DNA of 9,772 nucleotides from Verrucomicrobiota bacterium (GCA_027620575.1 JAQCDT010000035.1:1-9772), one strand, 5' to 3'; positions 1 through 7,563 are shown, counted from the first letter of the stretch. Notes: generated by a model from the sequence alone, not told the origin. Numbers and translations are program-made.

Positions 1-33
1 TACTACAACACTCTCGAACAAATCTATGGGTAG
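1..33 (+). CDS. possible C-terminal end of a preceding gene (partial)
   Basis: The first reading frame is open from the window edge and ends at a TAG at 31-33, giving the tail YYNTLEQIYG. If real, it overlaps the dprA start codon (26-28) by eight bases, an arrangement common in tightly packed bacterial operons, and dprA would be translationally coupled to it. Ten residues are too few to identify a family or to prove coding. The other two plus-strand frames are also open across the first 25 bases, so this is only a plausible reading. Confidence 0.22.
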   Translation, partial: YYNTLEQIYG

Positions 34-1153
34 AGATAATTCTAGTTTAAGTGAAAAGCATGCGTTTCTTATATTAAATGCATTGCCTATGGTAGGCTCT
101 GTTTTATGCCAAAGATTATTAAAGCGGTTTCTCGGAAATGTGGTGTCCATTTTTAATTCTTCTGAAGCTGAGTTACTGTCGATTAAAGGTCTTGGAAAAG
201 AGACCGTAGACAAGATACAAAACTGGCGAAAATATTTTGATTTAGAGAAAGAATTATCTTCGATTGCCTCTCGAAAGATTCATTTCGTTACCCTCAATGA
301 CCCTTTCTATCCTAAAATATTAAAAGAAATTTATGATCCACCCATAGGCTTTTACCATATTGGAGAGATGAAAGAAATTGCTCAACCGTGCGTATCTATA
401 GTCGGTACTCGAATGGCTTCATTATATGGACGAAAGCAAGCACGGGAGATAGCGAGAGAATTAGCAAAGCTTGGATTTTGTATTGTAAGTGGAATGGCTA
501 GAGGGATCGATTACGAAGCACATATGGGAGCCTTGGAGGTCGGCGGGCAATCGGTCGCTGTCTTTGGTAATGGATTAGATATTATTTATCCACCAGAACA
601 CCTTGAATTATACCAAGCTTTATTGGAACAAGGATGTGTTATCAGTGAATTTGCACTTGGTCGAGGTGCGGATAAGCACAGTTTCCCCATGCGAAATAGA
701 ATAGTAGCTGGGCTTTCTTCAAGTGTGATTATTGTTGAGAGCGGTGTTCGAGGGGGTAGTATGATAACTGCAAATTTTGCTATTGAATATGGGCGGGAAG
801 TTTTTGCAGTGCCAGGTCGTCTGGATCAAGCGCAAAGCTTAGGCTGCCTTCAACTCATTAAAGAGGGCGCGACTATGTTTACCTCAATCCAAGGATTATT
901 AGAAGAGGTGGATCATAGAAATAACATTCATTCAATCGCACAGTTTGAAACGCCAAAGCAATCAATCAATTATGCTTCCTTAAGTGACTCAGAGAGGAAG
1001 GTATTAAGTGTTCTTCAAGAAGGAGAACGATTAAGCGTAAACGAAATAGCGGAGACAACGAATGAAAATATCAGTGCGATAAACGCATTGATGATTCAAC
1101 TCGAACTTAAACATTGTGTCAGTAAAGCCATAGACGGAAAGTACGAAGCTTAA
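26..1153 (+). CDS. dprA: DNA-processing protein DprA (Smf)
   Basis: DprA binds incoming single-stranded DNA in the cytoplasm and loads RecA during natural transformation; it is also widespread in bacteria not known to be competent. The 375-residue protein has the full three-part layout. A helix-hairpin-helix/SAM-like N-terminal region lies at about 13-70 (IKGLGKETV). A Rossmann-like DprA core spans about 80-290, with SIVGTR at 124-129, SGMARGID at 155-162, GNGLDIIYP at 181-189, FPMRNRIVAGLS at 220-231 and GGSMITA at 243-249. A winged-helix C-terminal domain covers about 316-375. The length matches the family. The start at 26 fits the usual short lead before the first helix, but the frame stays open to the window edge and no Shine-Dalgarno precedes it. 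The gene converges on dapL, with 42 bases between them and no clear terminator hairpin. Identification is firm; whether the host is transformable is not shown here. Confidence 0.95.
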   Translation: MGRDNSSLSEKHAFLILNALPMVGSVLCQRLLKRFLGNVVSIFNSSEAELLSIKGLGKETVDKIQNWRKYFDLEKELSSIASRKIHFVTLNDPFYPKILKEIYDPPIGFYHIGEMKEIAQPCVSIVGTRMASLYGRKQAREIARELAKLGFCIVSGMARGIDYEAHMGALEVGGQSVAVFGNGLDIIYPPEHLELYQALLEQGCVISEFALGRGADKHSFPMRNRIVAGLSSSVIIVESGVRGGSMITANFAIEYGREVFAVPGRLDQAQSLGCLQLIKEGATMFTSIQGLLEEVDHRNNIHSIAQFETPKQSINYASLSDSERKVLSVLQEGERLSVNEIAETTNENISAINALMIQLELKHCVSKAIDGKYEA

Positions 1154-1195
1154 TTCCTAACAACATTGTGTAGTTCGCCTAATGCAAACGGTCAC

Positions 1196-2440
1196 TTAAA
1201 ACTGAAATGTATATTGAGAAAGACGACGGTTGATTTCTTCAATAATTGAAGTTTCTTCACTTTCAGAAGGTGCAAGGAATGTTACTGAAAATCGAACAAA
1301 ATGGCCACAGTCATCCCAAGGCACGGTACTGATCAGTTCATTAGTAATCAGCCATTGAGAAAAATCTTCTCCAGTTTCAAAATTTTGAACCTCTCCATTT
1401 ATTTCAGCAGATTTTGGAGACTTCACATACAGGAAAAAACTACCTTTGGGCTTTGTTACAGAGAATCCATTACCCTTTAAAGCTTCTACCAAATGATCCA
1501 TTCTTCGAGAATATTTATTGGCAATCGTTTGTGTGATTATTGGATTTTTTAAGGCAACGGCGGCCGCGGATTGTATAGCTAAAAATTGTCCTGAATCTGA
1601 ATTATCTTTCATGTCGCCATAGGCTTTGACTAAGAGCGGGTTTCCAACAACAAAGCCGATACGCCATCCGGTCATGTTGAAACTTTTGGATAAAGAATGT
1701 AATTCTACAGCAACATCTTTTGCACCTTCGACTTGGAATATAGATAAGGGATCACCCTCAAAGATAAGAGATGCATAAGCAGCATCCTGTATGATGATGA
1801 GTTCGTTTGCTTTGGCGAAAGCAACTGCGTCCTTAAAGAATTCTAAAGTGGCAGAAGCCCCTGTTGGATTGTTTGGATAATTAATGACTAGAATTTTTGC
1901 TTTCTTTAAAATGTCTTCAGGAATGGATTCTAAGTCAGGAAGAAAATTATTTTCTGCTTTAAGGGGCAGATTGTGTACATGTCCACCGTAATATTGTGCG
2001 TGTGTTCCTAAAACAGGGTAGCCTGGAGTTGTCATAAGCACATAGTCACCTGGATTAATAAAACAGGCAGGGAACATAGTCAGAGCCGTTTTTGAACCAA
2101 TCGAGTGTATAATCTCTGTTTCTGGATCGATAGAATCGACCTTGAATACGTCTTTCATGTATTCTGCCGCCGCTTTTTTGAAATCGTCACCACCATTGTC
2201 CGCGTATCCTCTATTTTCGGGAAGATTGGCTGCCTCAGTTAAGGCATCGATAACAATAGGAAAAGCCATAGCATCGGGTTCACCGACACCCATATCAATC
2301 AACGGAAGATCCGGCTTGCTCACAATCGCGGCTTTCTTGGCTCGCTTGATTTTTTCAAATTTATAAATCGCTGTAGATTTTCCGTATTGATTTCCGCCAA
2401 TGCGTTCTGCAAAGAGTTCTTGAATATATGGGTCGCTCAT
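1196..2440 (-). CDS. dapL: LL-diaminopimelate aminotransferase (DapL)
   Basis: DapL is a PLP enzyme that converts tetrahydrodipicolinate directly to LL-diaminopimelate, using glutamate as amino donor. It bypasses the DapD/C/E steps on the route to lysine and to meso-DAP of peptidoglycan. The 414 residues are the usual length of this fold-type I family. Visible elements are GVGEPD at 51-56, the tyrosine-bearing segment ENRGYADNGG at 75-84, TPGYPVLGTH at 138-147, NYPNNPTG at 187-194, D219 (pyridine-nitrogen ligand) with Y222, and the Schiff-base lysine K252 in SLSKSFNMTGWRIGF (249-263). FVRFSVTF near the C-terminus carries the carboxylate-binding arginine. The N-terminal ADNGG and TPGYPVLGTH wording resembles the DapL group of Verrucomicrobia and other bacteria more than AspC or HisC. 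The gene is divergent from panC. No good Shine-Dalgarno precedes the ATG. Another class I aminotransferase specificity is possible but less likely. Confidence 0.87.
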   Translation of the reverse strand: MSDPYIQELFAERIGGNQYGKSTAIYKFEKIKRAKKAAIVSKPDLPLIDMGVGEPDAMAFPIVIDALTEAANLPENRGYADNGGDDFKKAAAEYMKDVFKVDSIDPETEIIHSIGSKTALTMFPACFINPGDYVLMTTPGYPVLGTHAQYYGGHVHNLPLKAENNFLPDLESIPEDILKKAKILVINYPNNPTGASATLEFFKDAVAFAKANELIIIQDAAYASLIFEGDPLSIFQVEGAKDVAVELHSLSKSFNMTGWRIGFVVGNPLLVKAYGDMKDNSDSGQFLAIQSAAAVALKNPIITQTIANKYSRRMDHLVEALKGNGFSVTKPKGSFFLYVKSPKSAEINGEVQNFETGEDFSQWLITNELISTVPWDDCGHFVRFSVTFLAPSESEETSIIEEINRRLSQYTFQF

Positions 2441-2529
2441 AGTCAGTCTTTAAATAAAAGGTTGTTTGAAATTAGTTAATTATTTTGTTTGTTAATTTTT
2501 TACTGCCGTAAAGAATAATCGAATAAAAC
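2441..2529. promoter_or_regulatory. divergent dapL/panC promoter region
   Basis: These 89 AT-rich bases separate two divergent genes and must hold both promoters unless either is transcribed from elsewhere. For panC, TTGTTT at 2485-2490 and TAAAGA at 2509-2514, spaced by 18 bases, are a weak sigma-70-like pair; this would give a leader of only about ten bases. On the dapL side I see only AT-rich sequence with no box pair better than chance. No palindromic operator or riboswitch-like structure was recognised. The region call follows from gene layout; the boxes are tentative. Confidence 0.4.
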
Positions 2530-3372
2530 ATGCAAGTTATTGAATCAGTTGAAGAAATGCAAACCGTAGCGATGCAATTACGCTTCGGCGGCCATTTAAT
2601 TGGATTAGTTCCAACGATGGGCAATTTGCATGCGGGACATCTTTCATTAATCAAGCAGGCAAAAGAAAAGTCAGATAAGGTGATAGTCTCTATTTTTGTG
2701 AATCCTAAGCAATTTGGGCCGAATGAAGATTTTGACGAATACCCGAGAACGTGGACAGAGGATTTGAAAAAATGTGAAGAGCATGGAGTGGATATTGTCT
2801 TCCATCCTTCAGTCGAAGCGATGTTTCCCAATGATTTTTCCTCTTATTTAATTGAAGAAACAGTCAGCTCAGTTATGTGCGGTATATCGAGGCCAAGCCA
2901 CTTTAAAGGAGTGACGACTGTTTGTTTGAAATTATTTAATTTAGTCCGCCCTGATTTTTCTTTCTTTGGTCAAAAGGATGCACAACAATGTGCAGTGATT
3001 AAAAAAATGGTTCGTGATTTAAATATTCCTACTGAAGTAAAAGTAGGAGAAACGATCCGAGAGCCCGATGGCTTAGCACTCAGCTCAAGAAATCAATATC
3101 TTTCAAAGCTTCAAAGAGAGGACGCGCTTTCGATTTCCCAAGCCCTTTCCAAGGCGAAAGAATTGGTGGATAGTGGAATCAAAAATACGGATCGCATCAT
3201 TGCAGAAATCATTCATTTACTTTCACTAAAGCGTCGTATTCGTGTGATCTATGTTCAAGTAGTCGATAGAGATTCTATGCAAGCTGTAAAAATAATATCA
3301 CCCAATCAAACTATAGCTTGTGTTGCTGTGTGGGTGGATGATGTGCGCTTAATCGACAATATTGTATTTTAA
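2530..3372 (+). CDS. panC: pantothenate synthetase (pantoate-beta-alanine ligase)
   Basis: PanC joins pantoate and beta-alanine with ATP, through a pantoyl-adenylate, to make pantothenate, the precursor of coenzyme A. It is a cytoplasmic enzyme of the HIGH/KMSKS nucleotidylyltransferase superfamily. The 280 residues are the typical length. VPTMGNLHAGHLSLI (27-41) carries the HxGH-type motif at 34-37. VSIFVNPKQFGPNEDF (53-68) is the pantoate-binding strand and loop, FFGQKDAQQ (145-153) lines the active site, and IREPDGLALSSRN (176-188) holds the SSRN version of the KMSKS loop. The C-terminal dimerisation-type domain starts at about residue 190 and looks complete. It opens a probable operon with nadB (11-base gap) and nth. 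The ATG lacks a recognisable Shine-Dalgarno. No panB or panD is present in the window. Confidence 0.95.
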   Translation: MQVIESVEEMQTVAMQLRFGGHLIGLVPTMGNLHAGHLSLIKQAKEKSDKVIVSIFVNPKQFGPNEDFDEYPRTWTEDLKKCEEHGVDIVFHPSVEAMFPNDFSSYLIEETVSSVMCGISRPSHFKGVTTVCLKLFNLVRPDFSFFGQKDAQQCAVIKKMVRDLNIPTEVKVGETIREPDGLALSSRNQYLSKLQREDALSISQALSKAKELVDSGIKNTDRIIAEIIHLLSLKRRIRVIYVQVVDRDSMQAVKIISPNQTIACVAVWVDDVRLIDNIVF

Positions 3373-3383
3373 GCGATAATTGC

Positions 3384-4994
3384 ATGGGGCCACAAAAAAA
3401 ATATGATGTGATCGTAGTCGGTAGTGGTATCGCTGGGTTAAGTGTGGCTTTACGTCTAGCCGATAAAGGTCATACGGTGGGGATTATCACGAAAAAAGAC
3501 TCTGCTGAATCCAATACAAATTATGCCCAAGGTGGGATCGCTGCAGTGACGTCTAATTCAGATCAAATTGATATTCATGTGAACGACACACTGAAAGCAG
3601 GTGATGGACTTTGCGACCGACTTGTTGTTGAAGAAATTTTAAGAGATGGTCCCGAAGGAATCAATGGGCTGATTGAGAAAGGGGTGAATTTTTCTATATT
3701 AGAAGATGGTCGAATTTCACTTGGAAAAGAGGGTGGACATTCAAAGAGACGGATTCTTCATGTGAAAGATATGACGGGTAAAGCTATCGAAGAAGCATTG
3801 CTGTATTCCGTAGAAACAAACCCATTGATCGAGACTTTAGAGCATTATTTTGCAGTAGAATTAATTACAGTAGATAAATTAAAGCAAAACAATGAGGACA
3901 TCCGTCAAGAAAACCGAGTCGTTGGTTTGTTTGTATTTAATATCAATAATAATCGGGTGGAAACTTTTGGAGCTAAGGCAGTCTTACTGGCTACAGGTGG
4001 AATGGGGCAAATTTACCAATTCACAACAAACCCACTTATTGCTACGGGCGATGGTATTGCAATGGCTTATCGAGCAGGTGCAGAAATTCAAAATATGGAA
4101 TTTATACAATTTCATCCAACAGCATTTTATTCACAAAAACACGAGCGATTTTTGATTACAGAAGCACTCAGGGGCGAAGGCGGAATCTTAAGGAATTTAG
4201 AAGGCGATGCCTTCATGGAAAATTATGACGAGCGTAAGGACTTGGCACCAAGAGATGTAGTCGCACGATCAATTGATCGTGAAATGAAGCGTTCGGGTGC
4301 AGAACATTTATGGCTAGATGCAACTTCTCTAGGCATTGAAACATTACAAAAAAGATTTCCGAACATTTATGATTATTGTAAAAATCGAGGGATTGAAATT
4401 GAGAAAGAGTGGATTCCAATCGTTCCCGCTGCCCACTACTTATGTGGAGGTGTTAAGACTAATTTAAATGGCGAGACAGACATCCCTGGACTGTATGCTT
4501 GTGGAGAGGTCGCCTGTACTGGATTGCACGGGGCTAATCGTTTAGCCAGTAATTCATTATTAGAAGCAGTGGTAATGGCAAATCGTGGGGCAGATTCCTT
4601 GCAGGCCTATTTAAAAGACTGTGATTCGTTTTCCATTAAATCAATTGAATGGATAGATGGTGATTTAGAACTTTCCGATGAGCGAGTGGTTCTCACCCAC
4701 AATAGAGATGAGTTGCAGCGTACAATGTGGGATTATGTGAGTATCGTTCGGACGGATAAACGATTGAAGAGAGCTTGGAGTCGCTTGATTAATTTAGAAT
4801 CCGAAATCAATGAATATTACTGGAATTTTAAAGTAGATGTTTCTTTGCTTGAATTAAGAAATATGATTACTACGGCAAAATTGGTCGTGAAATGTGCAAT
4901 GAATAGAAAAGAAAGCAGGGGACTACATTTTAATTTAGATTATCCCAATAAGTGTACCTCAATTGAATCGAGTACAGTCAAACTGGATCAGTAG
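3384..4994 (+). CDS. nadB: L-aspartate oxidase (NadB)
   Basis: NadB is an FAD flavoenzyme that oxidises L-aspartate to iminoaspartate, which NadA then condenses to quinolinate in de novo NAD synthesis. The 536 residues match the usual length. The dinucleotide fold is at 9-30 with GSGIAG at 13-18, followed by NTNYAQGGIAAV (44-55), EGGHSKRRILH (116-126) and ATGGMGQIY (203-211). The active-site set is present: H244 in QFHPTAF, T259-E260 in ITEALRGEGG, R290 in DLAPRDVVARS and H351 in AAHYLCGGV. CGEVACTGLHGANRLASNS (373-391) closes the FAD site. The Glu-rich capping region and RGEGG separate it from succinate dehydrogenase and fumarate reductase flavoproteins, and it lacks a covalent-FAD histidine context typical of SdhA. 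The C-terminal helical domain ends in the familiar SRGLHF segment (511-516). It sits between panC and nth with short gaps; nadA and nadC are not in view. Confidence 0.95.
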   Translation: MGPQKKYDVIVVGSGIAGLSVALRLADKGHTVGIITKKDSAESNTNYAQGGIAAVTSNSDQIDIHVNDTLKAGDGLCDRLVVEEILRDGPEGINGLIEKGVNFSILEDGRISLGKEGGHSKRRILHVKDMTGKAIEEALLYSVETNPLIETLEHYFAVELITVDKLKQNNEDIRQENRVVGLFVFNINNNRVETFGAKAVLLATGGMGQIYQFTTNPLIATGDGIAMAYRAGAEIQNMEFIQFHPTAFYSQKHERFLITEALRGEGGILRNLEGDAFMENYDERKDLAPRDVVARSIDREMKRSGAEHLWLDATSLGIETLQKRFPNIYDYCKNRGIEIEKEWIPIVPAAHYLCGGVKTNLNGETDIPGLYACGEVACTGLHGANRLASNSLLEAVVMANRGADSLQAYLKDCDSFSIKSIEWIDGDLELSDERVVLTHNRDELQRTMWDYVSIVRTDKRLKRAWSRLINLESEINEYYWNFKVDVSLLELRNMITTAKLVVKCAMNRKESRGLHFNLDYPNKCTSIESSTVKLDQ

Positions 4995-4997
4995 GAG
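4993..4997 (+). promoter_or_regulatory. Shine-Dalgarno candidate deciding the nth start
   Basis: AGGAG overlaps the nadB stop codon and lies 13 bases before the ATG at 5011. The spacing is longer than ideal, but it is the best purine-rich site before any complete gene in the window. It favours 5011 over an in-frame ATG at 4963 that lies inside nadB. Confidence 0.4.
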
Positions 4998-5010
4998 CAT
5001 CGGAATTGCT

Positions 5011-5664
5011 ATGACAAAAAAAGAAAGAGCCGCCTTTGTTGACGATTATTTAAATAAAAAGTATCCCGAAACACCCATTCCCCTTGATCATAAAGATCCT
5101 TATACTTTGCTGATCGCTGTTTTATTATCTGCACAATGTACAGATATAAGGGTAAATCAGATTACCCCTAAGTTGTTTGCCAAGGCCGACAACCCTTTTG
5201 CCATGAGCCAATTATCTCAAGAGATCATTGCCGATATTATTCGTCCCTGTGGCCTCGCCCCAATGAAATCAAAAGGGATTTTCAATTTATCAAAAATACT
5301 GGTCAAAGAATACGATGGAGAAGTTCCGAAGCGATTAGAGCTTCTTGAGGCATTACCAGGGGTTGGACACAAAACTGCATCGGTGGTTATGTCTCAAGCT
5401 TTTGGCGTTCCTGCTTTTCCCGTGGATACACATATTCATCGTTTGGCTCAGCTTTGGGGGCTGACCTCCGGAAAAAATGTTCAAACAACCGAGCGTGATT
5501 TAAAACGACTTTTCCCTGAAGAGCGGTGGAATCAATTGCACCTGCAAATCATATTTTATGGTCGTGAATTTTGCAAAGCTAGAATGTGTCAGGGCCTCGT
5601 TTGTGAACTCTGTAAGACTTTATATCCGAATAGAAAGCATCCAAAGAAGCCTAAGAAAGCCTAG
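5011..5664 (+). CDS. nth: endonuclease III (DNA glycosylase/AP lyase)
   Basis: Endonuclease III excises oxidised pyrimidines and cleaves the resulting abasic site in base-excision repair. The chosen ATG at 5011 gives 217 residues, close to the usual length of about 211; the upstream ATG at 4963 would add 16 residues inside nadB. DPYTLLIAVLLSAQCTD (29-45) is the family's N-terminal core. The helix-hairpin-helix LPGVGHKTASVV (115-126) carries the catalytic lysine K121, and VDTHIHRL (138-145) carries the catalytic aspartate D139. The C-terminal iron-sulfur loop has four cysteines, C188, C193, C198 and C201, spaced C-X4-C-X4-C-X2-C instead of the classical C-X6-C-X2-C-X5-C. It is followed by a short basic tail (NRKHPKKPKKA). 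The frame is clean, so this is not a sequencing slip visible here. It is the third gene of the panC-nadB-nth unit. An adenine glycosylase (MutY) is excluded by the K121/D139 pair and the lack of a C-terminal NUDIX-like domain. Confidence 0.93.
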   Translation: MTKKERAAFVDDYLNKKYPETPIPLDHKDPYTLLIAVLLSAQCTDIRVNQITPKLFAKADNPFAMSQLSQEIIADIIRPCGLAPMKSKGIFNLSKILVKEYDGEVPKRLELLEALPGVGHKTASVVMSQAFGVPAFPVDTHIHRLAQLWGLTSGKNVQTTERDLKRLFPEERWNQLHLQIIFYGREFCKARMCQGLVCELCKTLYPNRKHPKKPKKA

Positions 5665-5738
5665 GACAAAATCATTCAAAAGCAGGTGAGACTTTTTTTC
5701 GCTTTTCCTGCGACTGTAATTTTGCTTTAATTAAAAAT

Positions 5739-6044
5739 ATGTTAAGTAAACTCACAAGGCTACTGAATCGAACTAGTTTATGGTTCACTATGCCTGTGTT
5801 GGTTTTGGTGCTTTTAATCATCTTCTTCTCTGGTTTGGTTATTCGTACCTACAATGAGCTGAAGAATTTTCAGATGCGAGAAAGCCGTTTGGAATTAAGG
5901 CTTTTAGAGGCGGAAAGTGAATTCAAGAGGAAGGAAGCCTATTTTAAACGCCTACTTGAAGATGATGAGTTTCTCGAAAGAGTGGCACGGCAACGCTTGG
6001 GCTATGCTCGACCCGACGAATTATTATTCCGCTTTAATGACTAA
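5739..6044 (+). CDS. septum formation initiator protein, FtsB/DivIC family
   Basis: This 101-residue protein has the classic small bitopic plan of FtsB/DivIC: a short basic cytoplasmic N-terminus (1-13), one hydrophobic helix at about 16-37, a charged coiled coil at about 38-76, and a C-terminal segment ERVARQRLGYARPDELLFRF (80-99). That last segment is the hallmark of the family (ARxxLGYxxPxE). Family members form a complex with FtsL and FtsQ (or FtsL and DivIB) and help activate septal peptidoglycan synthesis at the division site. It lies 74 bases after nth and 69 before the UDPGP gene, so it may be separately transcribed. There is no Shine-Dalgarno; the sequence just before the ATG is almost pure A and T. 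I leave the symbol blank because FtsB and DivIC cannot be separated by sequence alone. Confidence 0.85.
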   Translation: MLSKLTRLLNRTSLWFTMPVLVLVLLIIFFSGLVIRTYNELKNFQMRESRLELRLLEAESEFKRKEAYFKRLLEDDEFLERVARQRLGYARPDELLFRFND

Positions 6045-6113
6045 TTGGTGAAATTTACCTTGTTAGCCATATATCCCTTGATTCTTTAAGGAAATTGAAT
6101 AGCAAAGTTTCTC

Positions 6114-7559
6114 ATGGGAATATCGAACAAAGTGAGCGAGATAAAGGAAAAGCTGAGCGAGTTAGGGCAGGATCATATTTTAAATTTTTATTCGGAATTA
6201 AATAAAGCCGAGCATGAGGGATTACTAAAGCAAATTCAGTCAATTGATTTAAATGAATTTCAGTCACAAGTAGATCGCCTTGTTTTAGCCAATGAAAAAG
6301 ATGCGGATCTTGATTGGGATGCTTTAAAGCCAGCAGACTATATTCCTTTGCCTGAAAATGGAGGCGATACGGCATTGTGGGAACAAGCAAAAGCTAAGGG
6401 TGAAAAGGCTATTAAGGAAGGCCGTGTTGCTGCTTTCACGGTAGCAGGTGGGCAAGGAACTCGTCTTGGGTACGAGGGCCCTAAGGGAACTTTCTCAATC
6501 ACACCTTTGAGCGATAAATCCTTATTTGAAGTCTTTGCGAATAAAATCACTCGTGCGAGTGAGCGTTACGGTGTGCGAATTCCTTGGTTTATTATGACTA
6601 GCGAAATCAATCACGAAGCTACGATCGAGGCTTTTGAAGCCAATAATTATTTTGGGATGCCTAAAGAGTCGCTCTTTTTCTTTTCTCAAGCTTTGTTTCC
6701 TGCGGTGGATCTCAATGGAAAAATGCTTCTCGAAGAAAAAGGTCAATGTGTCATGACGCCTAATGGTCATGGAGGATCCCTGCGAGCGCTTGTGGATAGT
6801 GGAGCGATCGAAAAAATGCGCAGTGAAGGCATTGATATTCTCAGTTATTTTCAAGTAGATAATCCATTAGTTCCATGTATCGACCCTGCTTTTATTGGCT
6901 TCCATATTTTAAACCAATCGGAATTATCGAGTAAGATGATTCCTAAAGCCTATCCTTTGGAAAAAGTAGGTGTGTTTTGTCAATATGAGGGAAGCAATCT
7001 TGTTGTAGAATATAGTGATATGCCCGAAGCAATGCAGGAGCAATTAGACGAGGAGGGTGGTATTCTTTTCCGTTCAGGAAGTGTTGCTATTCATTTATTT
7101 GACCGTGATTTTATTGAGCGCGTTGGAAGTACTTCGAGTGAGGATAAACTACCGTATCATAAAGCTTTAAAAAAAATTCCCTTTATCAATGCATCGGGAG
7201 TTCGAGAAGTGCCTGAAAAGGCTAATGGGGTGAAGTTTGAAATGTTTGTGTTTGATGCCTTATCTAAAGCGAATAATCCAGTGATTGTAGAAGGCCTTAG
7301 AAATGATAATTTCAGTCCAGTAAAAAATGCTGAGGGAATTGATTCTCCTGAATCCTGTCAGAATGATCTGTTAAAGCAGGCAATTCGTTGGCTAAAGGCG
7401 GTGGGAGTGGAAGTAGCCTCAAATTCTGAAAGCTTAGAAGCAAAAGATTTTCCGTTTGAAATCAATTATCGCTTTGCTATGGACAAAGATGATTTTATTA
7501 ATCAATGGAATAGTTTAAGCGATAAGCCTAGTATTCAATCAGGAACAATTATAGAATAG
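6114..7559 (+). CDS. UDPGP-family nucleotidylyltransferase, UAP1-like (UDP-sugar pyrophosphorylase)
   Basis: The enzyme should transfer a uridylyl group from UTP to a hexose-1-phosphate, giving a UDP-sugar and pyrophosphate in the cytoplasm. The 481 residues follow the eukaryote-type UDPGP fold. A helical N-terminus (1-80) is followed by the nucleotide-binding loop TVAGGQGTRLG (109-119) and GPKG (122-125). Then come SQALFPAVDLNGK (191-203), the uridine-binding MTPNGHGGSLRAL (214-226), the metal/phosphate-site strand QVDNPLV (247-253), VVEYSDMPE (297-305) and GVKFEMFVFDAL (372-383). AGGQGTRLG and KFEMFVFD resemble UDP-N-acetylglucosamine pyrophosphorylase (UAP1) more than UDP-glucose pyrophosphorylase, which has GGLGT. 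It is not a GlmU or GalU homologue by plan. However, the UAP1 segment GNIxNH is SVAIH-like here (323-327), so the sugar could be glucose or GlcNAc. The 4-base gap to a phospho-sugar mutase implies a shared pathway. Start at 6114 lacks a Shine-Dalgarno at normal spacing. Confidence 0.85.
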   Translation: MGISNKVSEIKEKLSELGQDHILNFYSELNKAEHEGLLKQIQSIDLNEFQSQVDRLVLANEKDADLDWDALKPADYIPLPENGGDTALWEQAKAKGEKAIKEGRVAAFTVAGGQGTRLGYEGPKGTFSITPLSDKSLFEVFANKITRASERYGVRIPWFIMTSEINHEATIEAFEANNYFGMPKESLFFFSQALFPAVDLNGKMLLEEKGQCVMTPNGHGGSLRALVDSGAIEKMRSEGIDILSYFQVDNPLVPCIDPAFIGFHILNQSELSSKMIPKAYPLEKVGVFCQYEGSNLVVEYSDMPEAMQEQLDEEGGILFRSGSVAIHLFDRDFIERVGSTSSEDKLPYHKALKKIPFINASGVREVPEKANGVKFEMFVFDALSKANNPVIVEGLRNDNFSPVKNAEGIDSPESCQNDLLKQAIRWLKAVGVEVASNSESLEAKDFPFEINYRFAMDKDDFINQWNSLSDKPSIQSGTIIE

Positions 7560-7563
7560 AAGA

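Noticed and set aside
1111..1173. Repeated AACATTGTGT at the dprA end and in the dprA/dapL spacer
   Set aside because: Only two ten-base copies, one of them within coding sequence; no further copies or symmetry suggest function.
1154..1195. Search for a terminator between convergent dprA and dapL
   Set aside because: No stem of useful length followed by a T run was found on either strand.
2472..2831. Open frame of 119 codons on the minus strand
   Set aside because: It lies opposite the conserved 5' half of panC, has no recognisable domain, and its composition is that of an antisense shadow.
4963..5010. Alternative, earlier start for endonuclease III
   Set aside because: It would put 16 unconserved residues inside nadB and upstream of AGGAG; the ATG at 5011 gives the normal family length.
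5667..5724. Nested inverted repeats after nth (CAAAAT/ATTTTG, AAAAGC/GCTTTT, GCAGG/CCTGC)
   Set aside because: Arms are 5-6 bases with large loops and bulges, the inner pairs exclude one another, and no U run follows the closing arm, so a terminator or RNA element is not supported.
6047..6059. Near-palindrome GGTGAAATTTACC before the UDPGP gene
   Set aside because: One 13-base imperfect palindrome in AT-rich spacer is expected by chance, and no second copy or clear promoter lies nearby.
6112..6854. Several minus-strand open frames of 70-110 codons
   Set aside because: All are opposite the strongly conserved UDPGP reading frame and overlap one another; none shows a motif or ribosome-binding site.
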